This document shows, one piece after another, positions 52,934 to 61,356 of a DNA stretch of 64,000 nucleotides. This DNA comes from Nonomuraea muscovyensis (GTDB taxonomy: Bacteria > Actinomycetota > Actinomycetes > Streptosporangiales > Streptosporangiaceae). Location of the stretch: assembly GCF_014207745.1 (NCBI RefSeq), contig NZ_JACHJB010000003.1, positions 1 through 64,000 on the forward strand, given 5' to 3'. The notes under the pieces were generated by a model, which made no database searches, was not told the origin of the DNA, and worked only from the letters and a program-made list of their open reading frames with translations. Position 1 is the stretch's first letter. Each line of letters opens with the position of its first letter. The translations under genes were made by a program, and so were the position numbers.

Positions 52934-54481
52934 ATGACCGAAACGTCACTGGCAGGACGCCGGGAGTGGATCGGGCTGGCCGTGCTGGCCCTGACCACGC
53001 TGCTGATGTCGCTGGACGTGAGCGTCCTGTATCTGGCCCTACCTCACCTCAGCGCCGACCTCGGCGCCGACGCCACCCAGCAATTGTGGATCATGGACAT
53101 CTACTCATTCATGATCGCCGGGTTCCTGGTCACCATGGGGACGCTGGGCGACCGGATCGGCCGGCGCCGGCTGCTGCTGATCGGCTCCGCCGCCTTCGGG
53201 GTGGCCTCGGTGGTCGCCGCCTACTCCACCAGTCCCGAGATGCTCATCGCGGCCAGGGCGCTGCTCGGGATGGCCGGGGCAACTCTGATGCCGTCCTCCA
53301 TGGCCCTGATCCGCACGATGTTCCGCGACCAGCGGCAGATGACCACCGCGCTGAGCCTGTGGTTCAGCTGCTTCATGGTCGGTGTGGTGATCGGTCCGCT
53401 GGTAGGAGGCGTGCTGCTGGAGCACTTCTGGTGGGGCTCGGCGTTCCTGCTCGGCGTGCCCTTCATGGTGGTCCTGCTGGCCCTGGGACCCGTGCTGCTC
53501 CCCGAGTACCGGACGGCGGGCGCGGGGCGACTGGACCCGGCGAGCGTGCTGCTGTCGCTGGCCGCGATCCTGCCGACGGTCTACGGACTGAAGAGCATCG
53601 CCAGGGACGGCTGGCAGCCGATGGCCCTGGCGGCCGTGCTGGCCGGCGCCGCCTTCGGCCTGGCGTTCGCGCGCCGGCAGCTAAGGCTCGCAGATCCCCT
53701 GCTGGACCTGCGGTTGTTCGCCAACCGGGGGATCTCTACCACGCTGGCCGTCATGCTGCTGGGCGGCATCGTCATGGCCGGCACCACCCTGCTCTCCACG
53801 GTCTACCTCCAGACCGTCGAAGGGCTGTCCCCGCTGCGGGCGGGACTGTGGCTGGTGCCGCAGAGCCTGACGATGATCGCGGCCATGATGCTCGCGCCGG
53901 TGCTGGCCAGGCGCTTCTCCACGGGGCACCTCATGGCGACTGGCCTGTTCGTCGGCGCGGCCGGTCTCTTCCTGCACACGCAGGTCGCCGCGGAGGGCGG
54001 CCTCGGGCTGCTGATCGTCGGGCTGGTGCTGGCCTCCACCGGCATCGCGCTGCCCATGGCGCTGGGCAACGGGCTGATCATGAGTTCGGTCCCGCCGGAA
54101 AAGGCCGGGTCGGCCGCCGCGCTGACGGAGACCGGAGGCGAGTTCGGTGTGGCCATGGGTGTGGCGGCGCTCGGCACGCTGAGCACCGCCGTCTACCAGG
54201 GGACGCTGGAAACGACGCTCCCCCCGGGGGTGTCCGCCGAGGCGGCGCGCGTGGCGCGCGAGAGCGTTGCTGGCGCCGCCGTGGCCGCCGCCGAGGCCGG
54301 GGAGGGGGGCGCCGCCCTCCTCGGCGCAGCGCAAGAGGCCTTCGCCGCCGGGCTGAACGCCGCGGCCTGGGTCAGTGCGCCGATCTTCGTCGGACTCGCC
54401 GCGCTCGCGCTGGTCTCCCTCCGGCAGAGAAATGAGGCCCCGAGCCAGATTGGGGAACCTGCCCGCGAGCTGGCCGGCTGA
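52934..54481 (+). CDS. MFS multidrug exporter, DHA2 (14-helix) family
   Basis: 515 residues from ATG 52934, with AAAGGA about 7 bases upstream. Fourteen hydrophobic helices. Motif A is GTLGDRIGRRRLLLIG in loop 2-3 and motif C is FMVGVVIGPLVGGVLL in helix 5. Helix 1 carries the DHA2-type LLMSLDVSVLYLALPHLSAD. QacA/SmvA-type drug:H+ antiporters have this design. Probably controlled by the divergent TetR gene at 51690-52406. It lies between the inverted DHFR-family copies. Confidence 0.92.
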   Translation: MTETSLAGRREWIGLAVLALTTLLMSLDVSVLYLALPHLSADLGADATQQLWIMDIYSFMIAGFLVTMGTLGDRIGRRRLLLIGSAAFGVASVVAAYSTSPEMLIAARALLGMAGATLMPSSMALIRTMFRDQRQMTTALSLWFSCFMVGVVIGPLVGGVLLEHFWWGSAFLLGVPFMVVLLALGPVLLPEYRTAGAGRLDPASVLLSLAAILPTVYGLKSIARDGWQPMALAAVLAGAAFGLAFARRQLRLADPLLDLRLFANRGISTTLAVMLLGGIVMAGTTLLSTVYLQTVEGLSPLRAGLWLVPQSLTMIAAMMLAPVLARRFSTGHLMATGLFVGAAGLFLHTQVAAEGGLGLLIVGLVLASTGIALPMALGNGLIMSSVPPEKAGSAAALTETGGEFGVAMGVAALGTLSTAVYQGTLETTLPPGVSAEAARVARESVAGAAVAAAEAGEGGAALLGAAQEAFAAGLNAAAWVSAPIFVGLAALALVSLRQRNEAPSQIGEPARELAG

Positions 54482-54629
54482 CGCTGCGGGCACGGCCGGG
54501 CATCACGCATCACCGTGCGGATCTGCCTGGCGTCCTCGCGAGGGGTGTCCTGACACTCCCTTGCCGAGGAGAACCCCATGGGCGGCATCACGGCCAACCA
54601 TGTCGCCCCATATCTGCTATACACCGGAG

Positions 54630-54661
54630 TGTCCAATGGATACTCTGGTATCCGTTGGACA
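54630..54661. promoter_or_regulatory. Palindromic operator upstream of the DHFR-family gene (copy 2)
   Basis: Same 32-base dyad (TGTCCAATGGATAC, 4-base centre, GTATCCGTTGGACA) as at 49746-49777, here 18 bases before the start codon at 54680. Confidence 0.7.
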
Positions 54662-54679
54662 CTTCAGAAGGAGTGCATC

Positions 54680-55219
54680 ATGCGTAAAGTCGTCTCCAGC
54701 CTGTTCATCTCCCTCGACGGCGTCACCGAGTCGCCGGACAAGTGGCAGTCCGCCTTCGACGAGGAGATGGCAGCCGAGATGAACGCCGTCATGGACGCCC
54801 AGGACGCCGTCCTGATGGGCCGCGTCACCTACGAGGAGTGGGCGGGATACTGGCCCACCTCGACCGACGAGCCGTTCGCGAGCTACATCAACGCCGCACA
54901 CAAGTACGTCGCCTCCACGACCCTCGACCGGGCCGACTGGCAGAACACCACACTCCTCAAAGGCGACCTGACCGAGGAGATCGCCCGACTCAAGAGCGAG
55001 CCGGGCGGCAACATCGGCGTCGCAGGCAGCCCCGGCCTGGTGCGCTCACTCCTGGAGCAGGACCTGCTCGACCAGCTCAGACTGATGGTCTCGCCGGTCG
55101 TGGCCGGCGCGGGCAGGCGCCTGTTCGGCACCGACAGCCCGCTCAAGCGCCTGGAACTGGAGCAGTCGGCCCAGACCACCACCGGGACCATGATCCTCGT
55201 CTACCGCCCCGCCGGCTGA
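54680..55219 (+). CDS. Dihydrofolate reductase family (RibD C-terminal-like) protein, copy 2
   Basis: 179 residues, identical to the 49188-49727 protein except Gln for Glu in LLDQLRLMVSPVVAGAG. ATG 54680 has AAGGAG upstream. Both copies are intact and carry the same operator, so gene dosage has been doubled. It is transcribed in the same direction as the MFS gene 0.2 kb upstream. Confidence 0.85.
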   Translation: MRKVVSSLFISLDGVTESPDKWQSAFDEEMAAEMNAVMDAQDAVLMGRVTYEEWAGYWPTSTDEPFASYINAAHKYVASTTLDRADWQNTTLLKGDLTEEIARLKSEPGGNIGVAGSPGLVRSLLEQDLLDQLRLMVSPVVAGAGRRLFGTDSPLKRLELEQSAQTTTGTMILVYRPAG

Positions 55220-55323
55220 GCCCGCTCGCTGCCGCGCGCCCGTACGACGAATACGAAGGGGAAACCGGCCGGCGGGCGCGCGGCGGGTCTTGGTAGTTGT
55301 TGACGGTGGGGTGGGCTGTGGGA

Positions 55324-55758
55324 ATGGTGGAGGAGCTCTGGAAGGCCAGGGAGATGCCGCTCCGTGACGGGCTGTACCGGCCGGACGACACTGGCTTGGA
55401 GTTGCATGTTGACGGTCCAGGGGCGTACCACCCGGATGCCGGGCAGCCGATTCCCTTCCGCGTCGGAGGACCGTTCGATGTGGCCCGGGCCATTGAGGAG
55501 CACGGCATCGACGAGGTGGACACAAATTTCGAGAGCCCGCTGCCGGACGGATCAGGATGGATGTCCGGTGGGGGCGGCGGGATGGGGAACATCGGCTACC
55601 TCGCCCGTCTGAACGCCGACCGCTCGTTGCGGTGGATCGCCGTGATGTTCCACTCCAACCCGTTCGTCGGAGTGCACTACCAGGGCATGAGTGCCGCCTT
55701 CACCAACGATTGGGGGAATCGGCTGGTGCTCGATCTTATGAGCCCTGCTCATTGCTGA
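55324..55758 (+). CDS. Hypothetical protein, possible phage/plasmid-type or imm-like small protein
   Basis: 144 residues from ATG 55324. It reads MVEELWKAREMPLRDGLYRP, then PIPFRVGGPFDVARAIEEHG and ends VLDLMSPAHC. No signal peptide or membrane helix. A glycine-rich stretch (MSGGGGGMGNIGYLA) lies in the middle. I do not recognise the family. It follows directly after the right inverted repeat; a TTG start at 55297 inside the flank is possible. Confidence 0.6.
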   Translation: MVEELWKAREMPLRDGLYRPDDTGLELHVDGPGAYHPDAGQPIPFRVGGPFDVARAIEEHGIDEVDTNFESPLPDGSGWMSGGGGGMGNIGYLARLNADRSLRWIAVMFHSNPFVGVHYQGMSAAFTNDWGNRLVLDLMSPAHC

Positions 55759-55833
55759 TCCCGCCCGTGCCCAAGATGGGTAAGTCGGAACCACTCGTCT
55801 CTGGGACGTGTTTCCCAAGCGGCGCCGTGCGGC

Positions 55834-56382
55834 TCATGCCTCTGGAAGGGAGGGATCGGGTTTCCAGGGGTTTGGTGCGGTGATGGACCAGCGTTCATGG
55901 TCGCGCCAGGCCCCGTCGATGTAGAGATAGGCGGGCGACAGCCCTTCATAACGGAAGCCCAGGCGCTGGGCCAGGGCCAGGGATGCTTTGTTCGCCGGCT
56001 GGATGTTGGCCTCCAGCCGGTGGAGGCGCAGGTCGGTGAAGGCGTGCTGCAGGGTGACGGTGAGCCCGTCGGTCATGTAACCCTGCCCTGCGGACGGGGC
56101 GAAGGCTGCATAGCCGAGGGACGCGCCCTGGTAGCGGCCCCGGATGATCGAGTTGATGTTGACCGTGCCGGCGGCTGCGCCGGTCTCCCGGACACGGATC
56201 AGAAAGCCCAGGTTGGTGCCGTCGTCGAAGCGGCGCATCCAGACCCGGAACTCCTCCGCGGTCGCGGGCAGCTGCATCCATGGCATGTGCAGCTCGGCGC
56301 TGGCCTGCACGAGCGAGCAGAACTCGTCCTGGTCGGAGAGGGTGAGCGGGCGCAGTTCGACCCGTGATGGCATTTCGGACAT
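55834..56382 (-). CDS. GNAT-family N-acetyltransferase (RimJ/RimL-like)
   Basis: 182 residues. N-terminal VELRPLTLSDQDEFCSLVQA, acetyl-CoA-binding region YAAFAPSAGQGYMTDGLTVT (G/A-x-G-x-G/A type loop), then LEANIQPANKASLALAQRLG and FRYEGLSPAYLYIDGAWRDH. These are the standard RimJ-like acetyltransferase motifs. It transfers an acetyl group from acetyl-CoA to an amine or protein N-terminus; the substrate is unknown. Standalone by spacing. Confidence 0.9.
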   Translation of the reverse strand: MSEMPSRVELRPLTLSDQDEFCSLVQASAELHMPWMQLPATAEEFRVWMRRFDDGTNLGFLIRVRETGAAAGTVNINSIIRGRYQGASLGYAAFAPSAGQGYMTDGLTVTLQHAFTDLRLHRLEANIQPANKASLALAQRLGFRYEGLSPAYLYIDGAWRDHERWSITAPNPWKPDPSLPEA

Positions 56383-56646
56383 GGACCAACGTTAGGGCCT
56401 GTTGTGAGCAGTGGATCGCCAGAGTTATCCATCTGACGGGAACCGCCGGGGGGTGCGCCGCGAACCCACGGATCACGGGCTTGGACGGTTGCGTGGTGGG
56501 CTGCGCACCATGCCCCGTCGGCCCTCCGGCGGGAGAGGTCTACAGCTTGCCGCCGCGTAGGCCTGGGACCGCTGTAGCTACGGCGGGCCGCCACTCTGAG
56601 GCCAACGGCTTGCGAGAAGAGATCTGCCCTAATAACGCAACGAAGA

Positions 56647-56671
56647 GCTTGCCCCGCCCAAAGGGGCAAGC
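56647..56671 (-). terminator. Hairpin terminator
   Basis: GCTTGCCCC pairs with GGGGCAAGC around a 7-base loop. It sits 17 bases after the stop of the minus-strand gene at 56689-56901, which it should terminate. Confidence 0.7.
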
Positions 56672-56688
56672 CCTTCGGATGGGTCGGC

Positions 56689-56901
56689 CTATCGGTCGTT
56701 GATCGGGTGATAGTGGTAACGGCCGCCGATGCACAGGTACTCCCCGAAGATGCCGGGACCCCAGACTCGACCTCCTCCCTGTGTGCACTGGCTCGCGGTG
56801 ACGGGCGCACCTGGGTCGGGGCTGGCGGCGGGGGCGGTGCCGAGCAGCAGGGTGCCGGCTGCGGCTGTGGCCGTCAGGAGGGCGAGCAGGGGACGGTGCA
56901 T
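56689..56901 (-). CDS. Very small secreted protein
   Basis: 70 residues from ATG 56901 with GGGAG 8 bases upstream. Signal peptide LLALLTATAAAGTLLLGTAPA, leaving about 42 residues with two Cys (SQCTQGG, YLCIGG) and the end GGRYHYHPINDR. This resembles short secreted proteins of actinomycetes with one disulfide. Function unknown. Confidence 0.7.
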   Translation of the reverse strand: MHRPLLALLTATAAAGTLLLGTAPAASPDPGAPVTASQCTQGGGRVWGPGIFGEYLCIGGRYHYHPINDR

Positions 56902-57019
56902 GACAGGACTCCCGTTCGTCGAGGTCGAATGGTCTCCTGCGAGCGTCCCCGGACAGGCCTGTTACGGAACGTTACTTGGCGCTACTTAGCGAAACCGGAG
57001 ATGCTCGCGGAATCGAGAT

Positions 57020-57180
57020 GACCACGCGAGGGTGCCGAGGCGGACCGCGACATCGTTCGCATCATGTACGAGCGCGACGCCGGCCCCGCATGGCTGGTCT
57101 TCGACCAGAACCACCGCAACCGCCACTTGTTCACGCTCGACGTCCCCGGCTTCCTGGTACGCCCCCGGCGCGGTCATCCC
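57020..57180 (+). pseudogene. Unidentified coding remnant
   Basis: One frame reads EADRDIVRIMYERDAGPAWL, then VFDQNHRNRHLFTLDVPGFL, protein-like and high in codon bias, but it has no start and decays into low-complexity sequence before the stray CRISPR repeat at 57248. I do not recognise the family. Nothing else is supported in 56902-57457. Confidence 0.4.
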
Positions 57181-57247
57181 GACCTGTCGGCAACGCCTCC
57201 TGACCGGTCATGGGCCGCAGCCACGCGGGGGCCAGCTCCGCACAAAA

Positions 57248-57274
57248 CCCATCTCCGCGTGCGCGGGGAGCGCC
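57248..57274 (-). CRISPR. Solitary degenerate CRISPR repeat
   Basis: CCCATCTCCGCGTGCGCGGG then GAGCGCC differs by a few bases from the array-1 repeat, in the same orientation. There is no second copy, leader or cas gene nearby. Confidence 0.6.
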
Positions 57275-57457
57275 CTGCCCACAGCAGACGGGGCGGCGCT
57301 GCCGGCCCGCACCGGCCGCCCGGCTGACGAGCGCAGCTTGGTCAGGACTTCTGCCGGCCTTCAGCGTGGCGGCGGCTCGCTCGCCGAGGGAGTGGGAGGT
57401 ACCCCGGCCACCTGCGCGATAGCCGGCTGATCGACTTCGTCAGTCAGGGGGGTGATG

Positions 57458-57808
57458 ATGTCACTCATGAGGCCACAAGACTTTGACGACCTTGGAAGCA
57501 TGGTGACCCATTCGAGTCTCGCGCTCTCGGGGACCGAGCTCTCCGAGGTGGCTCGCGCGGTGACGGGGGAGGCCGCACGGCTCCAGGCGGACCTCGCCGC
57601 CCTCGGCGACCGTTGGGGCAGCGGTGAGGTGGGCGCCACGATCGGCAGGCTCGACGGGGCCGTGCTGCGGCTGCTGCTCGACCGGTGTGCCGACCTGGCC
57701 GAGCTGCACCAGGCCGACTCCGGCAAGGTCATGGCCAGGTCGGCGATCCATCGCGAAGCCGAGCTCGACACCGTGACAGTCGTCGAGCGGGGCGCGCTGG
57801 ACGTCTGA
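57458..57808 (+). CDS. Small helical protein, possibly WXG100/ESX-like
   Basis: 116 residues from ATG 57458 (AGGGGGG upstream; GTG 57452 and ATG 57455 are alternatives). It is predominantly helical with a central ALGDRWGSGEVGATIGRLDG turn, reminiscent of the WXG hairpin of ESX-secreted proteins, though a bona fide W-x-G is not present (W-G-S-G instead). The C-terminal half is helical and charged. It is convergent with a membrane protein at 57815-58591. Placement in the ESX family is a guess. Confidence 0.45.
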   Translation: MSLMRPQDFDDLGSMVTHSSLALSGTELSEVARAVTGEAARLQADLAALGDRWGSGEVGATIGRLDGAVLRLLLDRCADLAELHQADSGKVMARSAIHREAELDTVTVVERGALDV

Positions 57809-57814
57809 CCGTTC

Positions 57815-58591
57815 TCATGAGTCATCGGGGTTCCACGTGGGCCTCTTCGCCTTCTGCCAGGCCTCGACCTGCCTGGCGGTCTCCGAGGCGTCCTTCGCCG
57901 CCGTCTCGGCCTGCCTCGCTGCTTTGGGGTTCGGCGAGAAATGCCGGGCGATCTCTTCGGCGCGGGACTGCGGCTGCGCCGGCGCAGTGGGTGCTGTCGG
58001 TGCGGCCGGCGTGCCCTTCGCGGGGGTAGCGGCCGTACCGGGCGACTTGATGGCGCGGGCGGCCCGCCGCCTCGCCAGGAGCGCCGCCGCCCGCTCGAAC
58101 AGCCAGCGGCAGAGCCCGCTCAGCAGCCGTAACGTCGTGCGCAGGAGGAAGCCGATGAGCGCTCTGGTGCCCTCGACGGCGGCCCGGGAGATGGCGGCTC
58201 CCGCCATCCCGAAGAAGCCCGCGGCCCTCAGCTTCATGATCAGGACAACGGCGGCCGCGACGAGCGACACCTTCAGAGCCGCCCAGAGAAAGCTCGCCGA
58301 GACGTGGCCGCCGGCAGTGGCCAGCGCGGCCCTGACGATGTCCCTGGTCTGCGCCCGGGCGCCCTCGTCGCCCTCCACGCTGGCCCGCATGGCGGCCATG
58401 CCGTGGCCGGAGTTGTCGGCCCCGACGCGTCCGACCGCCCCGTCCGCCCGTTCGCTCTCCCACCGCAAGGTGTCAGCGAAGGTGATCAACCGTCGCCCGG
58501 ACGCCAGCAACTGCTCGGAGTCCAGGTCGGGCACGGACAGGCCAGTCAATGCCAGGGCCAGTTGGACCTGGCCCGGTAACTGAACACCCAC
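57815..58591 (-). CDS. Membrane protein with helical N-domain and Ala/Pro/Lys-rich tail
   Basis: 258 residues from GTG 58591 (GGAG about 7 bases upstream). An amphipathic helical N-domain (SVPDLDSEQLLASGRRLITF) precedes the membrane segment WAALKVSLVAAAVVLIMKLR and a second hydrophobic stretch (GTRALIGFLLRTTLRLLSGL). A basic linker and a Pro/Ala-rich tail follow, ending QVEAWQKAKRPTWNPDDS. The N-domain and layout resemble WXG100-like proteins encoded near toxin loci. Convergent with 57458-57808, with 6 bases between the stops. Function unknown. Confidence 0.6.
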   Translation of the reverse strand: MGVQLPGQVQLALALTGLSVPDLDSEQLLASGRRLITFADTLRWESERADGAVGRVGADNSGHGMAAMRASVEGDEGARAQTRDIVRAALATAGGHVSASFLWAALKVSLVAAAVVLIMKLRAAGFFGMAGAAISRAAVEGTRALIGFLLRTTLRLLSGLCRWLFERAAALLARRRAARAIKSPGTAATPAKGTPAAPTAPTAPAQPQSRAEEIARHFSPNPKAARQAETAAKDASETARQVEAWQKAKRPTWNPDDS

Positions 58592-58728
58592 TGGACACTC
58601 CAAGATCTGCGTAGACGTGATCTTACCGATGCTCCCGGCATGGGGTGGTAGGAACGGGGCGACCTCGCCGGCCGCGGCACCGGAGGCTCCTACGGGACGG
58701 AGTTCCAGGACCCCACAGTCGCCCTCTC

Positions 58729-59841
58729 TCAGCCGGTGTGAAGGGTCCGAAAGCGATCGGGTTCCGCCGGATCTCGATCGACGACTTGGATCGGCGCCCA
58801 AGCCCATTGCCAAACGCTGATGCCCGGCGTGCGGGAGAACTGGATCTGCCCGCGGGTGCCTTCGACCGCGACGCGCGGCCAGGATTCGGCAGTGCGCGCC
58901 CGGTCCGTGCCGTGAGAACGCAGCACATCGGCGAGGACGGCGACCGCGTCGTAGCCCTCGAAGGCGACGAAGGAGGGCGCTTCGGCCAGCCGCTCGCGGA
59001 GGGCCGTCTCGACTCGTGCACCGAGTGGGCTGAGGCGCTCGGGCAGGTAGCGCAGGAACGGGATCGCGGCGCCGTCGTCGCCCAGCGACGTCACCCATTC
59101 GGCGAACTCCGGTTGCCCGGCCGGAGCACCGATCATGATCTCGGCGAGGCGCTGGTCGCGGCGGACAGACTTGACGATCGACACTGCCGGCTCCGGGTTG
59201 CCGACCAGGAGAAGGAGGGCTGTCGCGCGATTGTCGACGAGTTCGTCGCACACGGCCGTGGGGGTGAGCGCGCGCATGTCGAGCTCGATGACGGTGCCGC
59301 CGCGTGGAGCGAGGTAGTCCCGCAGAATGCGGGCCCCGGACGCCCAGTAGACACTCGACTCGGCTGCTACGGCGATTCGGCTGTAGCCCGCGCCGAGGAG
59401 GAAGTCCGCGTAGATCTGCCAGCCGCGGGACTGCGCCGGGGCGAGGCGCGCGACCCATTCCGTCGGCTGTTCGGTGAGCGCGTCGAGAACCGCCGACGAA
59501 CAGAGGAACGGCAGGCCGAGGGCGTCGGCCCTGGCGGCAGCGGCACGAGCGACGACGCTGTGATACTCCCCCGCCAAGGCGGCCACGCCCAGGCGGGCCA
59601 ACTCATCCACGGCCGCCGCGGCCCTCTGCGGATCAGCCGCGGTGTCTCGGACCACCAGCTCGAGTGGTCTTCCGGCGATCCCGCCGGCGTCATTGACTTT
59701 GCGAACGGCCAGCTCGAGTCCAGCGAGCAGGTGCCGGCCCGCCTCGACCCAGCCAGGCCGGGTCAGCGGAACGAGAGCGCCGATCTGGACGGATGATCCG
59801 TCAGTCCGCTCGGCTCCAGGTGTCGATGGTGGCGTATTCAT
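58729..59841 (-). CDS. Periplasmic-binding-protein-type (branched-chain amino acid family) ligand-binding protein
   Basis: 371 residues from ATG 59841 (GGGAGA about 10 bases upstream). Starts VQIGALVPLTRPGWVEAGRH, then GLELAVRKVNDAGGIAGRPL and ELVVRDTAADPQRAAAAVDE, the Peripla_BP_6 fold of Leu/Ile/Val-binding proteins. There is no signal peptide or lipobox before the fold, and no permease or ATPase genes nearby. Either it is cytosolic and used as a sensor, or the export signal has been lost. Ligand unknown. Confidence 0.8.
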   Translation of the reverse strand: MNTPPSTPGAERTDGSSVQIGALVPLTRPGWVEAGRHLLAGLELAVRKVNDAGGIAGRPLELVVRDTAADPQRAAAAVDELARLGVAALAGEYHSVVARAAAARADALGLPFLCSSAVLDALTEQPTEWVARLAPAQSRGWQIYADFLLGAGYSRIAVAAESSVYWASGARILRDYLAPRGGTVIELDMRALTPTAVCDELVDNRATALLLLVGNPEPAVSIVKSVRRDQRLAEIMIGAPAGQPEFAEWVTSLGDDGAAIPFLRYLPERLSPLGARVETALRERLAEAPSFVAFEGYDAVAVLADVLRSHGTDRARTAESWPRVAVEGTRGQIQFSRTPGISVWQWAWAPIQVVDRDPAEPDRFRTLHTG

Positions 59842-60013
59842 ACGTTGGCGTCTCCCGTGTGGTGATTCGGCTACAGTTTGCCCGGATCGCAGAGTGGCCG
59901 GCATAGGCGGTCACCCTCAACGGCGGCTTCCACCGTTCACGGGGCGGCGTGCAGAACATCGAGGGGCCGGCCGGCGGTGCACAGGACAGACGGTGACCCC
60001 TACGGTCGGGCGT

Positions 60014-61030
60014 GTGAGCATCGAAGATCGGAAGGTTCGCGCCGCGGTGAGGCTCCCTCGTCTCATCGGGCGGTGGCGTCGGGACCGGGACGTACAGGGC
60101 CGGACGTCCTGGGCGCACGGGCGGGTCCTCGCGTCGGTGGCCGTGCTGGTGGCCGTGCTGCTCGCCTTCCCCGGCGTCGTGCCCAACACCCTGGGCAACC
60201 TCGGCAGCCTGCTGGAGACCTTCCTTCCCTGGGGTGGCCTGGCCGTTCCCGTGCTGATGGTCCTGGCACTGCTGCGTCGCTCGGCCATCGCGATGGTGTC
60301 CCTGGTGCTGCCCGCAGCGGTCTGGGCCGGCCTCTTCGGTGAGCGGTTGCTACCCGCTGACCAGGGGGCGGCTCACGACCTGACCGTGCTCCAGCACAAC
60401 GTCAGCGACGAGAATCCCGATCCCGAAGGAACCGCGCGAACCCTGGCGCAGGTCGGAGCCGACCTCATTGCTCTGGAGGAGTTGATGCCCGGGGCCCTGC
60501 CCGTCTACGAGGCCGTCCTCGCGCCCGGCCTTCCCCACCACGCGGTCGTGGGCACCGTCGGACTCTGGTCCAGATATCCCCTTGAGGACTCCGGACCGGT
60601 GGACATCAGGCCCGCGGATGTCGGGGGAGACTGGAGCCGAGGGCTGCGGTCCACCATGCGGACGCCATCCGGCGACGTGGCCGTGTACGTCGCTCACCTG
60701 CCCTCCGTCCGTATCCGGCTGCCGGACGGCTTCGACTCCCGCTGGAGGGACGAGAGCGCCGCCGCACTGGGCGCGGCCATCGCCGCGGAAGAGCTGGACA
60801 CCGTCGTCCTGCTGGGCGACTTCAACAGCACCCTCGATGACCGTGGCCTGGCTCCGGTCACCTCCCGGCTGGCCCCGGCGGAGGAGGGTTTCGGCTTCAG
60901 CTGGCCCGCTGCCTTCCCCATCGCCCGGATCGACCACGTCATGACCCGTGCGGCGATTCCTGTCACCACCTGGACCTTGCCGGCGACCGGCAGCGACCAC
61001 CTGGCGGTCGCAGCCCGCCTCGAACGCTGA
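60014..61030 (+). CDS. Membrane-anchored endonuclease/exonuclease/phosphatase-family hydrolase
   Basis: 338 residues from GTG 60014. Three hydrophobic helices near the N-terminus (VLASVAVLVAVLLAFPGVVP, LAVPVLMVLALLR, AIAMVSLVLPAAVWAGLFG). The EEP domain follows: LTVLQHNVSDENPD, LIALEEL (metal-binding Glu), VVLLGDFNSTLDDRGL (GDFN motif) and TGSDHLAVAARLER (catalytic His). It probably acts outside the membrane on a nucleic acid or phospholipid-type phosphodiester. The start has only a weak ribosome site. Confidence 0.88.
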   Translation: MSIEDRKVRAAVRLPRLIGRWRRDRDVQGRTSWAHGRVLASVAVLVAVLLAFPGVVPNTLGNLGSLLETFLPWGGLAVPVLMVLALLRRSAIAMVSLVLPAAVWAGLFGERLLPADQGAAHDLTVLQHNVSDENPDPEGTARTLAQVGADLIALEELMPGALPVYEAVLAPGLPHHAVVGTVGLWSRYPLEDSGPVDIRPADVGGDWSRGLRSTMRTPSGDVAVYVAHLPSVRIRLPDGFDSRWRDESAAALGAAIAAEELDTVVLLGDFNSTLDDRGLAPVTSRLAPAEEGFGFSWPAAFPIARIDHVMTRAAIPVTTWTLPATGSDHLAVAARLER

Positions 61031-61272
61031 CATTCACCGGTGACCGGGGAACCCCGTCGTCTCGCACCATTCCCAAGGACGGCCCGGTTCGCCGGGGAAG
61101 CGGCCACTACATCACCGCCCACGCCGTCGGCACGGTCGCGAGGGTCTGCAGCGCCGGCCCGGCCAAGGGGCGGTCGCTCCGGGCCCCGCGGTCGTCAGCT
61201 GCGGTGTCGTGTCAGCGGTCGCGTCAGCACGGCAACGGCCCGGTATCAGCGGGGTCGGCGATGTTGGATGCC

Positions 61273-61356
61273 ATGAACGGTTCAGCGATCGCGGCCTCGG
61301 GGCTGCGCAAGGCAAACAAAGACAAGATCGTGCTCGACGGCGTCAACAGGTTCCGG
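61273..61356 (+). pseudogene. ABC-transporter ATPase start fragment
   Basis: An ATG-started frame reads MNGSAIAASGLRKANKDKIV, then LDGVN, which matches the first strand of drug-exporter ABC ATPases. It then runs in frame into the signal peptide of the serine hydrolase. No Walker A motif is present. It may change where translation of the next gene begins. Confidence 0.5.

Larger units (their letters stand above)
54611..55285 (+). repeat. Inverted duplication, copy 2
   Basis: 675 bases, the inverted partner of 49119-49796. The two copies bound the 49797-54610 segment carrying the TetR and MFS genes. Confidence 0.92.
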
